Shown here in pieces: positions 53,690-63,524 of a DNA stretch of 64,000 bases. The translations under genes and the position numbers were made by a program. Below the pieces are notes generated by a model. It was not told the origin of the DNA, did no database searches, and worked only from the letters and a program-made list of their open reading frames with translations. Origin of the DNA: Aquimarina algicola (GTDB lineage: Bacteria > Bacteroidota > Bacteroidia > Flavobacteriales > Flavobacteriaceae); the NCBI RefSeq assembly GCF_006443095.1, contig NZ_VFWZ01000005.1:124001-188000 (forward strand), in the 5' to 3' direction. How positions within the stretch are numbered: the first letter of the stretch is position 1; each line of letters opens with the position of its first letter.

Positions 53690-55459
53690 ATGGCATTAGA
53701 AACTACTACACAAATATTTATCTCAGGTACGCCCATTAGTTCGTATAGCAGTATCAAGTTAAATCAGGAGATCGATGCTCACCATGACCTTACATTGGTC
53801 TGCCGTGCAGATGTTGTTGAAGGGCTATCTGATCAATTGATTGGAGACAGCAAAGACCACTTAGGAGAAACCATTACCATTCGTATTGCTCCGACACTAG
53901 AGGTAGGAAGTTATCGAGAATTAGAGTTTAAAGGAATCATTATTAAAGTTGAGGGAGCAAAAGGATCAGAGTATGGTAAAAGTGATATGGTTATCTTTCA
54001 TGCTAAAAGTACTTCTATCCTTGCTGATGACGGAGCACACTATGCTTCGTTTACTGATGTTGGGCTTGCAGAGATCTTAGAAGATACTTTTAGTGAATAT
54101 GACAGGGGGAAGTTAGAAACCCGATTTTCGCCTACATCCTCAGATACGATACATTATGCAGTACAACACAATCAAAGTGCTTTTGATTTTGCCAGTCGAT
54201 TAGCAGCGTATTATAACCAATGGTTTTACTATGATGGTAAAAAATTAGTTTTTGGAGCACCAAGTGAAGAGGAAACCGAATTGAGTTATGGAACCGATTT
54301 ACAAAACTTCTCAGTAGAACTTAGTTCTGTGCCCAATGCATTCAAATATTTTACCAATGATTACCTTACTGATGAGCTACACCAAAAAAGTAGTAACGAA
54401 GTGACCATTCCTTCTGAAGGGTATCATGGGTTTACTAATCAAAAATCTAAGGAGGTATTTACCAAACAAACACAGGTATATCACAATTTATATAACGATG
54501 AGAATGTAAGACCGAGGTTAGACGAGCAAATAGAAGCATACACCAAAGCCAAAGCATTAAAGCAGGTGGTTGCCAAAGGAGAGAGTGACAATCCCGGAGT
54601 GAATCTTGGCGAGGTGATCTTTATACAAGGATATGGACGATATCGGGTAACCAAAGTTAGCCATACCAATACAGAAGGAGGGATTTATAAAAATACTTTT
54701 GAAGCTGTAGCAGCAGACTTTACTGTATATCCAAACATGGATATCAATAAATTTCCAAAGAGTGGGATACAAATTGCTACAGTAGTTGAGAACAATGATC
54801 CCGATGGATTAAGCAGAATTAAGGTACAATTCCCTTGGCAGAGAATGAGCGGTCAAACGACACCTTGGTTACGTATGATGACCCCGCATGCAGGAGCAGA
54901 CAAGGGATTTCATTTTATCCCTGAGCTTGGGGAGGAAGTCGTTGTCAATTTTGAAATGGATAATGCAGAACGACCTTTTATAGCAGGGACTTTATATCAT
55001 GGTTCAGCACAACCAAGCAGTTGGCAAAGTGATAACAATGATATTAAAGCAATACGATCCAGGTCAGGACATACCATTACATTAGATGACACACAAGGAT
55101 CAGAAATGATTACCATTACGGATAAGAACCAAAATATCATTCAAATTGATACCGTTGGAGAAAGTATCCTCATTTCTGCTCCTGAAAGCATAAGCATTGC
55201 TGCCAAGAATATAGATATTTCTGCCAGTGAAAGCCTTACTATGGCTGCATCAGAAAATATGAGTGTCTCTGCAGGGGAAGAGTATTCTGTAACCTCTCAG
55301 AATATGATCCAACAGGCAGAAGAAGATATTTCAATAGAATCCAGAAGTATAGAAGCTAATGCACAACGGGTAAGGGTAGACAGTACTGATGAAAATTTAG
55401 AACTAGCCAGTGGTAAACAGGTAGATGTACAAAGTAATGAAAAAGTAAAACTCTTTTAA
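53690..55459 (+). CDS. vgrG: type VI secretion spike protein VgrG (TssI)
   Basis: 589 residues. An N-terminal gp27-like part, a gp5-like OB fold (about 360-445) with VQFPWQRMSGQTTPWLRMMTP and RPFIAGTLYHG, and a C-terminal needle of short repeats (ISIAAKNIDISASESLTMAAS). VgrG trimers form the tip of the secretion tube and carry effectors. Nine bases before the next gene; no sheath or baseplate genes are nearby, so it is an orphan vgrG. Confidence 0.93.
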   Translation: MALETTTQIFISGTPISSYSSIKLNQEIDAHHDLTLVCRADVVEGLSDQLIGDSKDHLGETITIRIAPTLEVGSYRELEFKGIIIKVEGAKGSEYGKSDMVIFHAKSTSILADDGAHYASFTDVGLAEILEDTFSEYDRGKLETRFSPTSSDTIHYAVQHNQSAFDFASRLAAYYNQWFYYDGKKLVFGAPSEEETELSYGTDLQNFSVELSSVPNAFKYFTNDYLTDELHQKSSNEVTIPSEGYHGFTNQKSKEVFTKQTQVYHNLYNDENVRPRLDEQIEAYTKAKALKQVVAKGESDNPGVNLGEVIFIQGYGRYRVTKVSHTNTEGGIYKNTFEAVAADFTVYPNMDINKFPKSGIQIATVVENNDPDGLSRIKVQFPWQRMSGQTTPWLRMMTPHAGADKGFHFIPELGEEVVVNFEMDNAERPFIAGTLYHGSAQPSSWQSDNNDIKAIRSRSGHTITLDDTQGSEMITITDKNQNIIQIDTVGESILISAPESISIAAKNIDISASESLTMAASENMSVSAGEEYSVTSQNMIQQAEEDISIESRSIEANAQRVRVDSTDENLELASGKQVDVQSNEKVKLF

Positions 55460-55467
55460 ACCGCCCT

Positions 55468-56325
55468 ATGCGCTTATCCTTTTTGAACGAAGAAGAGCAA
55501 TTGCACCAGATCTCCCCAACATCATGGGTAGAAGCGATATGGTATAGAGTGAGGTTAAAAGAAACCACATATTTTCCTGTTAAGAAATCCCATACGATCA
55601 CTTACAAAATAAAAGTAGATTGTCAGAAAGATGTAGAACGTCCTATATACACCTATCGTTTAGAAAAACAGGATATAAAAATCAACAATGTTCAATCTAA
55701 TCAGGTATTTGATCAAATCAACCTACGGATAGCAGCTATTTTTAATACGTTAGAATATCAAACAGGGCACTCAGCAATTTTGGAAAGATTGTTGAACTTT
55801 AAAGAAATCAAACAAAAATGGGAGGCGGAGAAGAAAAAACTGCTGGCAGAATTTCAAGGTAAGGCGATACAACAGTACATAACACTTGTCGATGTATCCA
55901 TGACAGAAGAGCTTGTATCGTTACGACTTAAGAAAGACCCTTTTTTAATGAGTTATTTCGGTCCTTATTACACCGATATCAGTAATTCAGAACAGGAACT
56001 TATCGCAAAGGATTATTTTGCAGGGCACACGATTCGCTATCCTCTTGTGCAAAAGCAACTTCAAGAAATCGATACCCTTTTAACCTTAAAAGGAACAGGC
56101 AATGGTGTGATTACAACAACACAGCAACAAGCTCTTTTTGACCATCTGATAAAAAGAGGGTATTTGCCTGAAGGCACACAAAACAAAAAAACAGTTGCAA
56201 CGTTAGAAAATAAAGTCGTTCTTGATACGCTAACAGGACAAATCCAACATTGTGTGACCAAGCAAGCGCTACAGATAGCTTCTCAAAACGTTAAAACATC
56301 AATAACCACTATAGAAAAGGAATAA
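55468..56325 (+). CDS. probable T6SS adaptor/loading protein
   Basis: 285 residues, soluble, helical C-terminal half. It starts MRLSFLNEEEQLHQISP. No family match known to me (not recognisably DUF4123, DUF1795 or DUF2169). Position between vgrG and the PAAR-type effector with spacings of 8 and 2 bases is the usual place of an effector adaptor or chaperone, so that role is inferred from context only. Confidence 0.55.
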   Translation: MRLSFLNEEEQLHQISPTSWVEAIWYRVRLKETTYFPVKKSHTITYKIKVDCQKDVERPIYTYRLEKQDIKINNVQSNQVFDQINLRIAAIFNTLEYQTGHSAILERLLNFKEIKQKWEAEKKKLLAEFQGKAIQQYITLVDVSMTEELVSLRLKKDPFLMSYFGPYYTDISNSEQELIAKDYFAGHTIRYPLVQKQLQEIDTLLTLKGTGNGVITTTQQQALFDHLIKRGYLPEGTQNKKTVATLENKVVLDTLTGQIQHCVTKQALQIASQNVKTSITTIEKE

Positions 56326-56327
56326 GT

Positions 56328-59300
56328 ATGTTTTCAGCCTTAAAAAAAATATTCACTACAGACCCAAACCCTAATACAGGTGAAAATGGAAGTTCGTCCA
56401 ATGATACTGCGAACACAGAAGAGGAAAACAATGAGACAGGGTCTAATACATCAGCAGCAAAAACTATTGTTTGCCAAGGAGGAAAGTGTAGTTGTAACCA
56501 AAGTGAGACACCAACACAAATTCCTTTAAAGGTAACCACCCAATCAAAATTCTATGTCAATGATGAAAACGGTAGTGAAAAACTAATTGCCAGTACTATG
56601 GAACTAGGGCAACCTTTTGATGCCCCATTCTTTGGAAAATGCAAAATGCAGCCCAGTGGGAGTTCCTTTTTACCTTGTCAACCTGCTATTACCGGGTGGC
56701 AGAAGCCTTATGAAGGGGTAGAGTTGGCAAACGGGGGTAAAATTCTAACTGAAGAATCAACAGCGATGTGTAGCTTTGGGGGGATGATCAAAATAGAAGA
56801 TCATGGTCAAGCTCCGGCACAAGTAAATGAAGCCCAGATACAAAATGGAACATTGGCGGTAACAACTTTACTGAATCCTATGATTACCGAAGCTGATTTA
56901 GAAATACTTGCAGGAGGAGGGTTTGATGGTGATAATACAGAAGAAAAAGGGGCTTCTGTAAAAAAGATCACGACTACGGATAGCAAAACAAAATATGTAA
57001 AAGACCAATGGATCAGTTTTAAGGTCTTGAAATGGTATAATGAAAATGCAGCTAATAAGGATAAAGTAAACTGGGTAGTGTATGATGATGCAGGAGAAAC
57101 GCTATATACCTATCAAGACAAAGGCGAACTATTGGATATCCGTTTTTCAGAATATGGAACGTACAAAGTAGAAGCCTATGGAGGGAGTGCCGGAGGAAGC
57201 AAAGCGGCGACTTATACTGTAACGATCAAAAAACCGGAGTTAAACCGTATTGATAAAAACGTAGCAGCAAAGATACGTCCGGGAGAACAAGCCACCTTTA
57301 CCCTTGCTGTCGATATGCCCGAAGTATTAGATATTGCAACAGTACAGGATATACAGTGGGCAGTATATAAATCTACCAATCGAGGAAGAACGTATACAGA
57401 AATCATTGAAAATGCGGTTGAAGGAAATACACATACAGAAACTGTAACTTTTGCTGAAAAAGGGTATTACAAAATCAAAGCTACCCGAGAAGAAAAAACA
57501 GTAGAAACCACCTTACGGGTTGGAGCTAATGGGGTTACTTCCATACAACTGGATAAAACTTCTATGCGTACCCATAATGATACTATCAAATTCAAAGTGC
57601 CGGAGAGTGCTTACAGTATTAAACCACCTACAGCAGAAGAAAAGCAAGCTGTCAAATGGGTAGTTTATGACAGTGCTTTTAATGAAGTAACAGCATTAAG
57701 TGGTACTACGGGAGAAACATTTGAGTTTTCAAATCATAAAACAGAAGGTGTTTATTATGTAGAAGCTTATATGAACAGTAGTGAGATTGGTCGTATCAAA
57801 AAAGGGAAATCTTCAAACTGTATCAAAAAAGTAACTGTTACTACTCCTAGTGTTAAAAGAATGGAATGGACAGACAGCAAGGGGTGGTACAAAACAACCT
57901 GTGGTTTTGATGAAGAAGTATATGTAAAACTCAAACTAGATGCTTTTAACGAACAAAAAATAAAGCTAAAGTTTTATAACATCCAAAAAGACAGCAGTAA
58001 AACCGCCATTGCAGAAACAGGGGCGATAATGGTAGGTAGTAATGGAGAAGTAAACTACAAAGTTGCTTTTCCTAAGGACAGGTATACCTCAAAACTAACC
58101 AATGGTTCGCAAAAAGGAACAGGATATGTAGTGTATGAGATATTGCCTGATGATGATCAAGAAGTGATAAAGGGAGCCAAGGCAGGGATGCAGCATTTTG
58201 AACATGGGATGAAGATCAATGTAAAATCAAAAGCTGCCATTGCAGGGGTATTTTATGAAAAATCAGGAAAAAGGGTGCGTAATGTGCTTTATGGCGATAC
58301 TATTGTATGCAATATCAAAAGCTATAATCTAATAGGTAAGACAGTAACAGTTAAAGTATTTAGATTTGATAAAGCCTTATGGGTAGATTTTCTGAATCCT
58401 GACGATGAAGTTAGTAGTTTTACAGCTATAATAGACAACGAAGGAAAAGCCTCTTTTGACTTTTGTATTGAAAAGAAATGGAATGGTTGGGTAGGAACAA
58501 GAGAAACTTTTTATATAGAAGTAGACGAAGTGTCTTGGTATAGTAAGGCAATACGGAGTCAGGGTGTTATCATTGGGTTTACAAAAAAAGACAAACTACA
58601 AAATCAGGTAAATCCTGTAGTAGTTGAGCAAGCATCTGGAACTACTAAAAAGAACAAGGGAAGATGTGATAACTGTGATAAAGATATTACATTAGAAGAA
58701 ATCAAGGCAATATGTTCTATTGAGGATGATACAATAATTAAAGAAGCACTTCCATATCTAAATCAATATAGGAAAAAAGTAGGTATAGATACATGCACCC
58801 GAAAAGCACATTTTCTTGGTCAAATAGCACAAGAAAGTGGTTTTGAAACATTACAAGAAAATTTTAATTGGTATTGGGAATCATTATTAAGTGAGTTTAA
58901 AAGTTATTTTAAACAATTTAATAGCCAGACAGCAAAAGAAAATAAAGCTAAAGAATTAGGAAGAGAAGAACAAAATGGCTCAGCATTAACACTAGAAGAG
59001 CAAAAAACACTTGCAAATGCCATTTATGGTAAAACACATCCTATAGGAAAAAAAGCAGGACATGGAGATGGAGACGGATGGCGGTATAGTGGTAAAGGGT
59101 TTAAACAGATTACTTGGAAAAGTAACTACGAGATTCTACAAAAGAGATTTAATAATAGGATGAAAATTGATGATGAAGCTGATGTAGTTTGGTTAGATGG
59201 AGACAATCCCTATAAATTAAAAAACAATGCTAAGGATGCAATGGTTTCCGCCTTGGCATTTTGGGATTGGAAATACTTAAATGCTAGAGCTGATATGGGA

Positions 59301-60056
59301 GATAGCTTAGATGCTGTTACAGCGGTTAGTAAAAAGATTAATGCAAGTGATGATAGTATTCCCGATAGATACGATTTTTTTCAAAAAGCGATTGATGCTT
59401 TAAAAGCTAAGGATTGTGTTGATTACAAGAGGCGTGATGGGCAGATAGGAACAGTGATTGTCATAGATGGTAAAGCTTATGATAAATTTGATTATAAAAA
59501 TAGTGAAGGAGTAGTCGCACTTAAGGATGTAATACGATACAAAACTTCTGTATATCGTAGTATGGAACTAGATAAATATAAAAAATTAAAAGAAGAGGAT
59601 GAATTACCAATACCAGACTATGTTACCTATCTTTCTAGGGATGCTCATGGAGATAAGGTAAAGTATGGTGTTCACTCAGATAAAAGATATGGGACTAATA
59701 ATGAATGCCCGCCAGGAGAGTACTATTTAATTCCTAAACAAAAAAATAGTAGTCAAAGTCATTCTATGTATGTAAGTGAAGATGGTAAGGAACCAACTAT
59801 TCCTAACGGGCCAGATGGTTATCGAGATGGCATAGCTATTCATAACTGGAATCCCAAATTTACAATAGGGTGTCTCTCAACAGTTCAATATTCTGATGTT
59901 TTAGAAAAAGAATTACGAGAAAATATTGTAGATCTGGATATAAAAAATAGAGATGTTCGTATTATTATAGAGGAAAGAGAAGTGACTGAGGAACCTTGGA
60001 CAGGTAGTGTTGTTGATTCACCAACGAAATGGACAGGAGTTTTAGATGATGAATAA
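56328..60056 (+). CDS. PAAR-like T6SS effector with GH19-type and L,D-transpeptidase-like domains
   Basis: 1242 residues. N-terminal PAAR-like (DUF4280-type) tip domain at about 45-165 (IVCQGGKCSC, FGKCKMQPSG, AMCSFGGMIKIEDHG). Then three to four Ig-like beta domains (about 215-750) with repeated VNWVVYDDAGE / VKWVVYDSAFNE lines. A GH19-type lysozyme/chitinase domain lies at about 790-1025 (FLGQIAQESGFE with the catalytic Glu, GDGDGWRYSGKGFKQIT). A last domain (about 1030-1210) has GVHSDKRYGT, IAIHNWNP and TIGCLS, the H and C of L,D-transpeptidase-like folds. Likely attacks peptidoglycan in the target periplasm. Confidence 0.8.
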   Translation: MFSALKKIFTTDPNPNTGENGSSSNDTANTEEENNETGSNTSAAKTIVCQGGKCSCNQSETPTQIPLKVTTQSKFYVNDENGSEKLIASTMELGQPFDAPFFGKCKMQPSGSSFLPCQPAITGWQKPYEGVELANGGKILTEESTAMCSFGGMIKIEDHGQAPAQVNEAQIQNGTLAVTTLLNPMITEADLEILAGGGFDGDNTEEKGASVKKITTTDSKTKYVKDQWISFKVLKWYNENAANKDKVNWVVYDDAGETLYTYQDKGELLDIRFSEYGTYKVEAYGGSAGGSKAATYTVTIKKPELNRIDKNVAAKIRPGEQATFTLAVDMPEVLDIATVQDIQWAVYKSTNRGRTYTEIIENAVEGNTHTETVTFAEKGYYKIKATREEKTVETTLRVGANGVTSIQLDKTSMRTHNDTIKFKVPESAYSIKPPTAEEKQAVKWVVYDSAFNEVTALSGTTGETFEFSNHKTEGVYYVEAYMNSSEIGRIKKGKSSNCIKKVTVTTPSVKRMEWTDSKGWYKTTCGFDEEVYVKLKLDAFNEQKIKLKFYNIQKDSSKTAIAETGAIMVGSNGEVNYKVAFPKDRYTSKLTNGSQKGTGYVVYEILPDDDQEVIKGAKAGMQHFEHGMKINVKSKAAIAGVFYEKSGKRVRNVLYGDTIVCNIKSYNLIGKTVTVKVFRFDKALWVDFLNPDDEVSSFTAIIDNEGKASFDFCIEKKWNGWVGTRETFYIEVDEVSWYSKAIRSQGVIIGFTKKDKLQNQVNPVVVEQASGTTKKNKGRCDNCDKDITLEEIKAICSIEDDTIIKEALPYLNQYRKKVGIDTCTRKAHFLGQIAQESGFETLQENFNWYWESLLSEFKSYFKQFNSQTAKENKAKELGREEQNGSALTLEEQKTLANAIYGKTHPIGKKAGHGDGDGWRYSGKGFKQITWKSNYEILQKRFNNRMKIDDEADVVWLDGDNPYKLKNNAKDAMVSALAFWDWKYLNARADMGDSLDAVTAVSKKINASDDSIPDRYDFFQKAIDALKAKDCVDYKRRDGQIGTVIVIDGKAYDKFDYKNSEGVVALKDVIRYKTSVYRSMELDKYKKLKEEDELPIPDYVTYLSRDAHGDKVKYGVHSDKRYGTNNECPPGEYYLIPKQKNSSQSHSMYVSEDGKEPTIPNGPDGYRDGIAIHNWNPKFTIGCLSTVQYSDVLEKELRENIVDLDIKNRDVRIIIEEREVTEEPWTGSVVDSPTKWTGVLDDE

Positions 60057-60069
60057 TAAAACAGTAATT

Positions 60070-61257
60070 ATGAAAAAAAATAAAGTATTAATTTTTCTGT
60101 GTTTTACACTATTGTTCTTTAGCTGTAAAAAAAATCAAGAACAATCTAGAAATCAAGTAGAATCTAACTCTACAATAAAGTTAGTAAGTGAAAATATACC
60201 TAAGGTTATGGATACCACTAAAAAGAAAATATTTGATCCTAAAAATGAGAGTTTAAAGGATATCGAAACATCTTTAATTCCTGTTGCAGAAAAGTTTTTA
60301 AAGCAATGTGATGACTTTAAACCTTTACCATATCCTGAATTTCGTAAACAGATACAAAAAATATATGGGATTGATATAGATGAATACTCCAGCACTATTT
60401 TTCCTATGTCTTATCGCTTTATTCCGGATATTATTTTAAAAGAGCAACGAATTGTAATTGATGAAATGATGATCGAAGATAATACACCAAGCTATTTTTG
60501 CGATTATAATAACTTAATCTTTTATGAGGATCAAAAGATTATTCATAAATTTAAAACAAAAAGGAAAGAGGATTTAAGGCATTTGGTACAACGATATGGA
60601 TATTCAGGAAATAAAACTATTTTATCTTCTGCTTTTAGCCAAATTGATTTTTATAGCAAGCCAGATCTAGATGAACTACTATTTGATGTAGTGAAAATAG
60701 ATGGTGAAAAAGAAGTGAAAAGTTCATTGAGAAAAGAATTGTTCAAAAAAGTATACGAATACACTGATGGAGATTTTCCTATTGAGACATATATGGAAGA
60801 CATGATTTTAAATCCAAAATCATATGTTGAAGCTGATAAAACCCTTGCTTTTATTATGAATACGGGTATCGATAGAGAACTCCCTAAATGGGGACTTCCT
60901 GAGTATATTTATGATTTATTTCCAGAATACCTAGAAAAAATGGAGAAAGCTAATTATTATGGTTTTGAAACATTAAGAGAATATAGTAAAATCAGTTATG
61001 GTAACAAGCCAAAGGATGATAAGCACCCAAAACCAGTTTATAGTAAAGCTTTAATTAACGACCCTGATGGTTATACCAATGTTAGAAACATAAAAGGTGA
61101 AATTTTATTTAAGATACAAGATGGAGAAGAATTTATGGTTTCTAAAGACGGAAAGAATCGAATTGGCGATTCTTATAAAAAAGATTGGTGGTTCGTTGCT
61201 TTTAAAGGAAAAAATGGTTGGATACATAAAAGTAGGGTGGAAATTATAAATGAGTAA
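60070..61257 (+). CDS. SH3-domain lipoprotein, candidate immunity to the PAAR effector
   Basis: 395 residues from ATG at 60070 (MKKNKVLIFL); a start at 60046 overlapping the effector is possible. Lipobox LLFFSC (Cys near 18). A long middle part is unassigned; the C-terminal ~65 residues (YTNVRNIKGEILFKIQDGEE to KGKNGWIHKSRV) form a bacterial SH3-like fold. Position right after the peptidoglycan-targeting effector and a periplasm-facing anchor suggest an immunity role (inference). Confidence 0.6.
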   Translation: MKKNKVLIFLCFTLLFFSCKKNQEQSRNQVESNSTIKLVSENIPKVMDTTKKKIFDPKNESLKDIETSLIPVAEKFLKQCDDFKPLPYPEFRKQIQKIYGIDIDEYSSTIFPMSYRFIPDIILKEQRIVIDEMMIEDNTPSYFCDYNNLIFYEDQKIIHKFKTKRKEDLRHLVQRYGYSGNKTILSSAFSQIDFYSKPDLDELLFDVVKIDGEKEVKSSLRKELFKKVYEYTDGDFPIETYMEDMILNPKSYVEADKTLAFIMNTGIDRELPKWGLPEYIYDLFPEYLEKMEKANYYGFETLREYSKISYGNKPKDDKHPKPVYSKALINDPDGYTNVRNIKGEILFKIQDGEEFMVSKDGKNRIGDSYKKDWWFVAFKGKNGWIHKSRVEIINE

Positions 61258-61266
61258 TTTATACAA

Positions 61267-61778
61267 TTGAACATGCAAAAATATTATATAACGATTTTTA
61301 TTTTTTGGTTTTGTTTTTCTATTAATGCTCAAAAAACACATCAAGAATTAGGTGAAATAATTTTTAAACATATTCAATCAAAAAATATTGATAGCTTAAT
61401 AGGTAGAATTCCCCAAAAGCAAAAAGCTTTAGAAATTGCGGTAGCCAAAGGGATTATTGATGATAAACAAAAAGTTGATGAGTCTATTATAGATGATTTA
61501 GATTCAGATGAATGGCAAAGAGATCAGTATGAAGGAATGATAGATTATTTGACTAATGAAGAAAAGATAGTTTTTGATCAAATGGTTTTGGAGAATGTTG
61601 AATTAGGAGAAAAAAAATGGTTGCCAAATCCTCAAAAGTTAAGAATACTTATACATTTCCTACTCTAAAGCTGATTGTATCATACAAAAAGAAAAAGCTA
61701 AAACTACTACTCGGTGGAATTTTTGAACATGAAGGAATATGGTATTTTGGGGGAGGGCGAGTTGACTTAGAGAAATAG
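61267..61778 (+). pseudogene. exported small protein split by a frameshift in an A8 run
   Basis: The first 116 residues or so have a signal peptide (FIFWFCFSINAQ). After a run of eight A at 61610-61617 the annotated frame ends LRILIHFLL at 61668, but another frame continues KNTYTFPTLKLIVSYKKKKL and GGIFEHEGIWYFGGGRVDLE to a stop at 61778, which looks like the true end. A slippage mutation or a sequencing error in the homopolymer is likely. Confidence 0.55.
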
Positions 61779-61847
61779 TGTTAATACAATTACATAATAT
61801 GCATTTAAATTCTATCAAAGGTCATAAATAGATTTAAGTAAATAAAC

Positions 61848-62435
61848 TTGAAAAGCGTAGTAATAGAAGATATCTTTCATTCAATTTTACATCCAGAATT
61901 TAGATGTAAGCTAGGTGTTCATCCACGCAGAAAAGAACCGTTTGCATTTATAGATTTTACAACAAAAAGACTTACTAAAAAGATTAAAGGTGGCAAAGAC
62001 GCTTGTTTGTTGAATATAGGAGAACGATTAAGCCAACTGTATATCAAAAATACTTCTATATTAATTTTTGATCAGTTTGATAATATCGTTTGTAATCATA
62101 GTTTTACAGTAAACGTATTTAAGACACCCCCTCATCCCAGTCAGCCTAATTTTATATCTGATATATCCTTCCATTTTTATAAAGACAAGCAATCACCAAA
62201 GTTTTTCTACTCGATATGGTTAAAACATATAGATAAAAAAGTAACAGGATTTGGTCAAACTGAAGAAAATGGACCTCAATTAGTACAATTAAATCTTAAA
62301 GATAAATACTGGATATGTGTTAATCTTATTAAAATATTACGTCTTAATCTCGGCAAAAAACTAGTTCCTAATATGCAAATCAGAATACATGAAGTAGATT
62401 TTGATAACGGTATTTGGAACATTTACAACGATTAA
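61848..62435 (+). CDS. hypothetical protein, T6SS cluster
   Basis: 195 residues, start TTG at 61848 (KSVVIEDIFHSILHPEF). Soluble, beta-rich; patches RRKEPFAFIDFTTKRLTKKI and KYWICVNLIKILRLNLGKK. No family recognised. Position in the effector cluster is the only hint of function. Confidence 0.5.
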   Translation: MKSVVIEDIFHSILHPEFRCKLGVHPRRKEPFAFIDFTTKRLTKKIKGGKDACLLNIGERLSQLYIKNTSILIFDQFDNIVCNHSFTVNVFKTPPHPSQPNFISDISFHFYKDKQSPKFFYSIWLKHIDKKVTGFGQTEENGPQLVQLNLKDKYWICVNLIKILRLNLGKKLVPNMQIRIHEVDFDNGIWNIYND

Positions 62436-62475
62436 ATTAAATTGTACTAGCCAATATTAAATTGATAATTTCTAG

Positions 62476-63324
62476 TCAATTTACCACCTGAATTCGTTTT
62501 TTGTGGGTTAATTTGATAGGACTTATTTGAATTAGGCTTTTTAAATATTCAGTTTTATCTTTCTGGTCTCTAGAGTAATAATTAAAGCCTTCTTCTAATT
62601 CTGATTTCTTTTTTAAAATTTGTTTAAACTCTCGTTCATTTTTTTTATCGTTCTTATCAAATTTATGTGTATAAGTTGTCGTGCTACCATTAATAGATTT
62701 GATAGTATATTTGGTAAGTTGCTTTTCTATTTTTTGTATTTCTTTTCTATGTTTTTTTTCTCTTTGCTTAAAATTGTTCAGCGTATTTTTATAGTTCTTT
62801 TCTGCATTTTTTTTATTTAAATTACAAGTATTGTATACAGCACGAATTTGAACAAATTTTGGGATAGAGCCTTGTATTTTTTTTAAAATGTAAATACTTT
62901 TTTTTGCTTTTGGAGGTATTTTGGTCAAACCATCGCTTAGATTTATAACTACAGATGTTTTATGATAATCAACCAATACTTCCTCAATATCTATATTTTC
63001 CTCAATGTCTTCAGTCGAAGTATTATCGTAAAATTCATCTATTTTGATAGTAAAATATGGTTCATTAATATTTTCTAAAAATAAACTATTAATAAAATCA
63101 TTAGACCATGTGTCTAATATTCCTAAACTTGGCATTATTAAGGTGTCATTTGATTTATTATTTATCTCTAATACGTAATTTATGTAATTACCATTTAGGT
63201 TTTCATTAGACCCGGTAAAGTCTTGTTTATTGATTACTTTACAATATTCAGTTTGTATATTTATATCTTGAGATTGTGTTTTAATAAAAGTTAGAATAAC
63301 TATGACACTTAAAAATACTTTCAT
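62476..63324 (-). CDS. secreted coiled-coil protein, unknown
   Basis: 282 residues with a signal peptide (FLSVIVILTFIKTQSQ). A beta-rich N-terminal half is followed by a lysine/glutamate-rich coiled coil (about 170-265, KQREKKHRKEIQKIEKQL). No family recognised. It is on the minus strand, convergent to the T6SS cluster, so probably a separate unit. Confidence 0.5.
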   Translation of the reverse strand: MKVFLSVIVILTFIKTQSQDINIQTEYCKVINKQDFTGSNENLNGNYINYVLEINNKSNDTLIMPSLGILDTWSNDFINSLFLENINEPYFTIKIDEFYDNTSTEDIEENIDIEEVLVDYHKTSVVINLSDGLTKIPPKAKKSIYILKKIQGSIPKFVQIRAVYNTCNLNKKNAEKNYKNTLNNFKQREKKHRKEIQKIEKQLTKYTIKSINGSTTTYTHKFDKNDKKNEREFKQILKKKSELEEGFNYYSRDQKDKTEYLKSLIQISPIKLTHKKRIQVVN

Positions 63325-63524
63325 TAAGTACTATTTTAGTTGTTAGTATTTGTCTCTGTAATTTATTTATAGTAGTGCAATAGTAACCAATTTTTCTTTA
63401 AGCAGTTATTATGAGTCCTATCATAATTATAAAACCATTTAAAAAAATTGAATTATTTTAGTTAAGTTGAACTGATATAGAACATCTTTTTTTTATTTTT
63501 ATTCTGTAGAACATTCTCTCTCTT

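Noticed and set aside
48982..61257. Complete type VI secretion system
   Set aside because: No sheath (TssB/C), baseplate, membrane complex or ClpV gene is present; only tube/spike/effector-type genes are seen.
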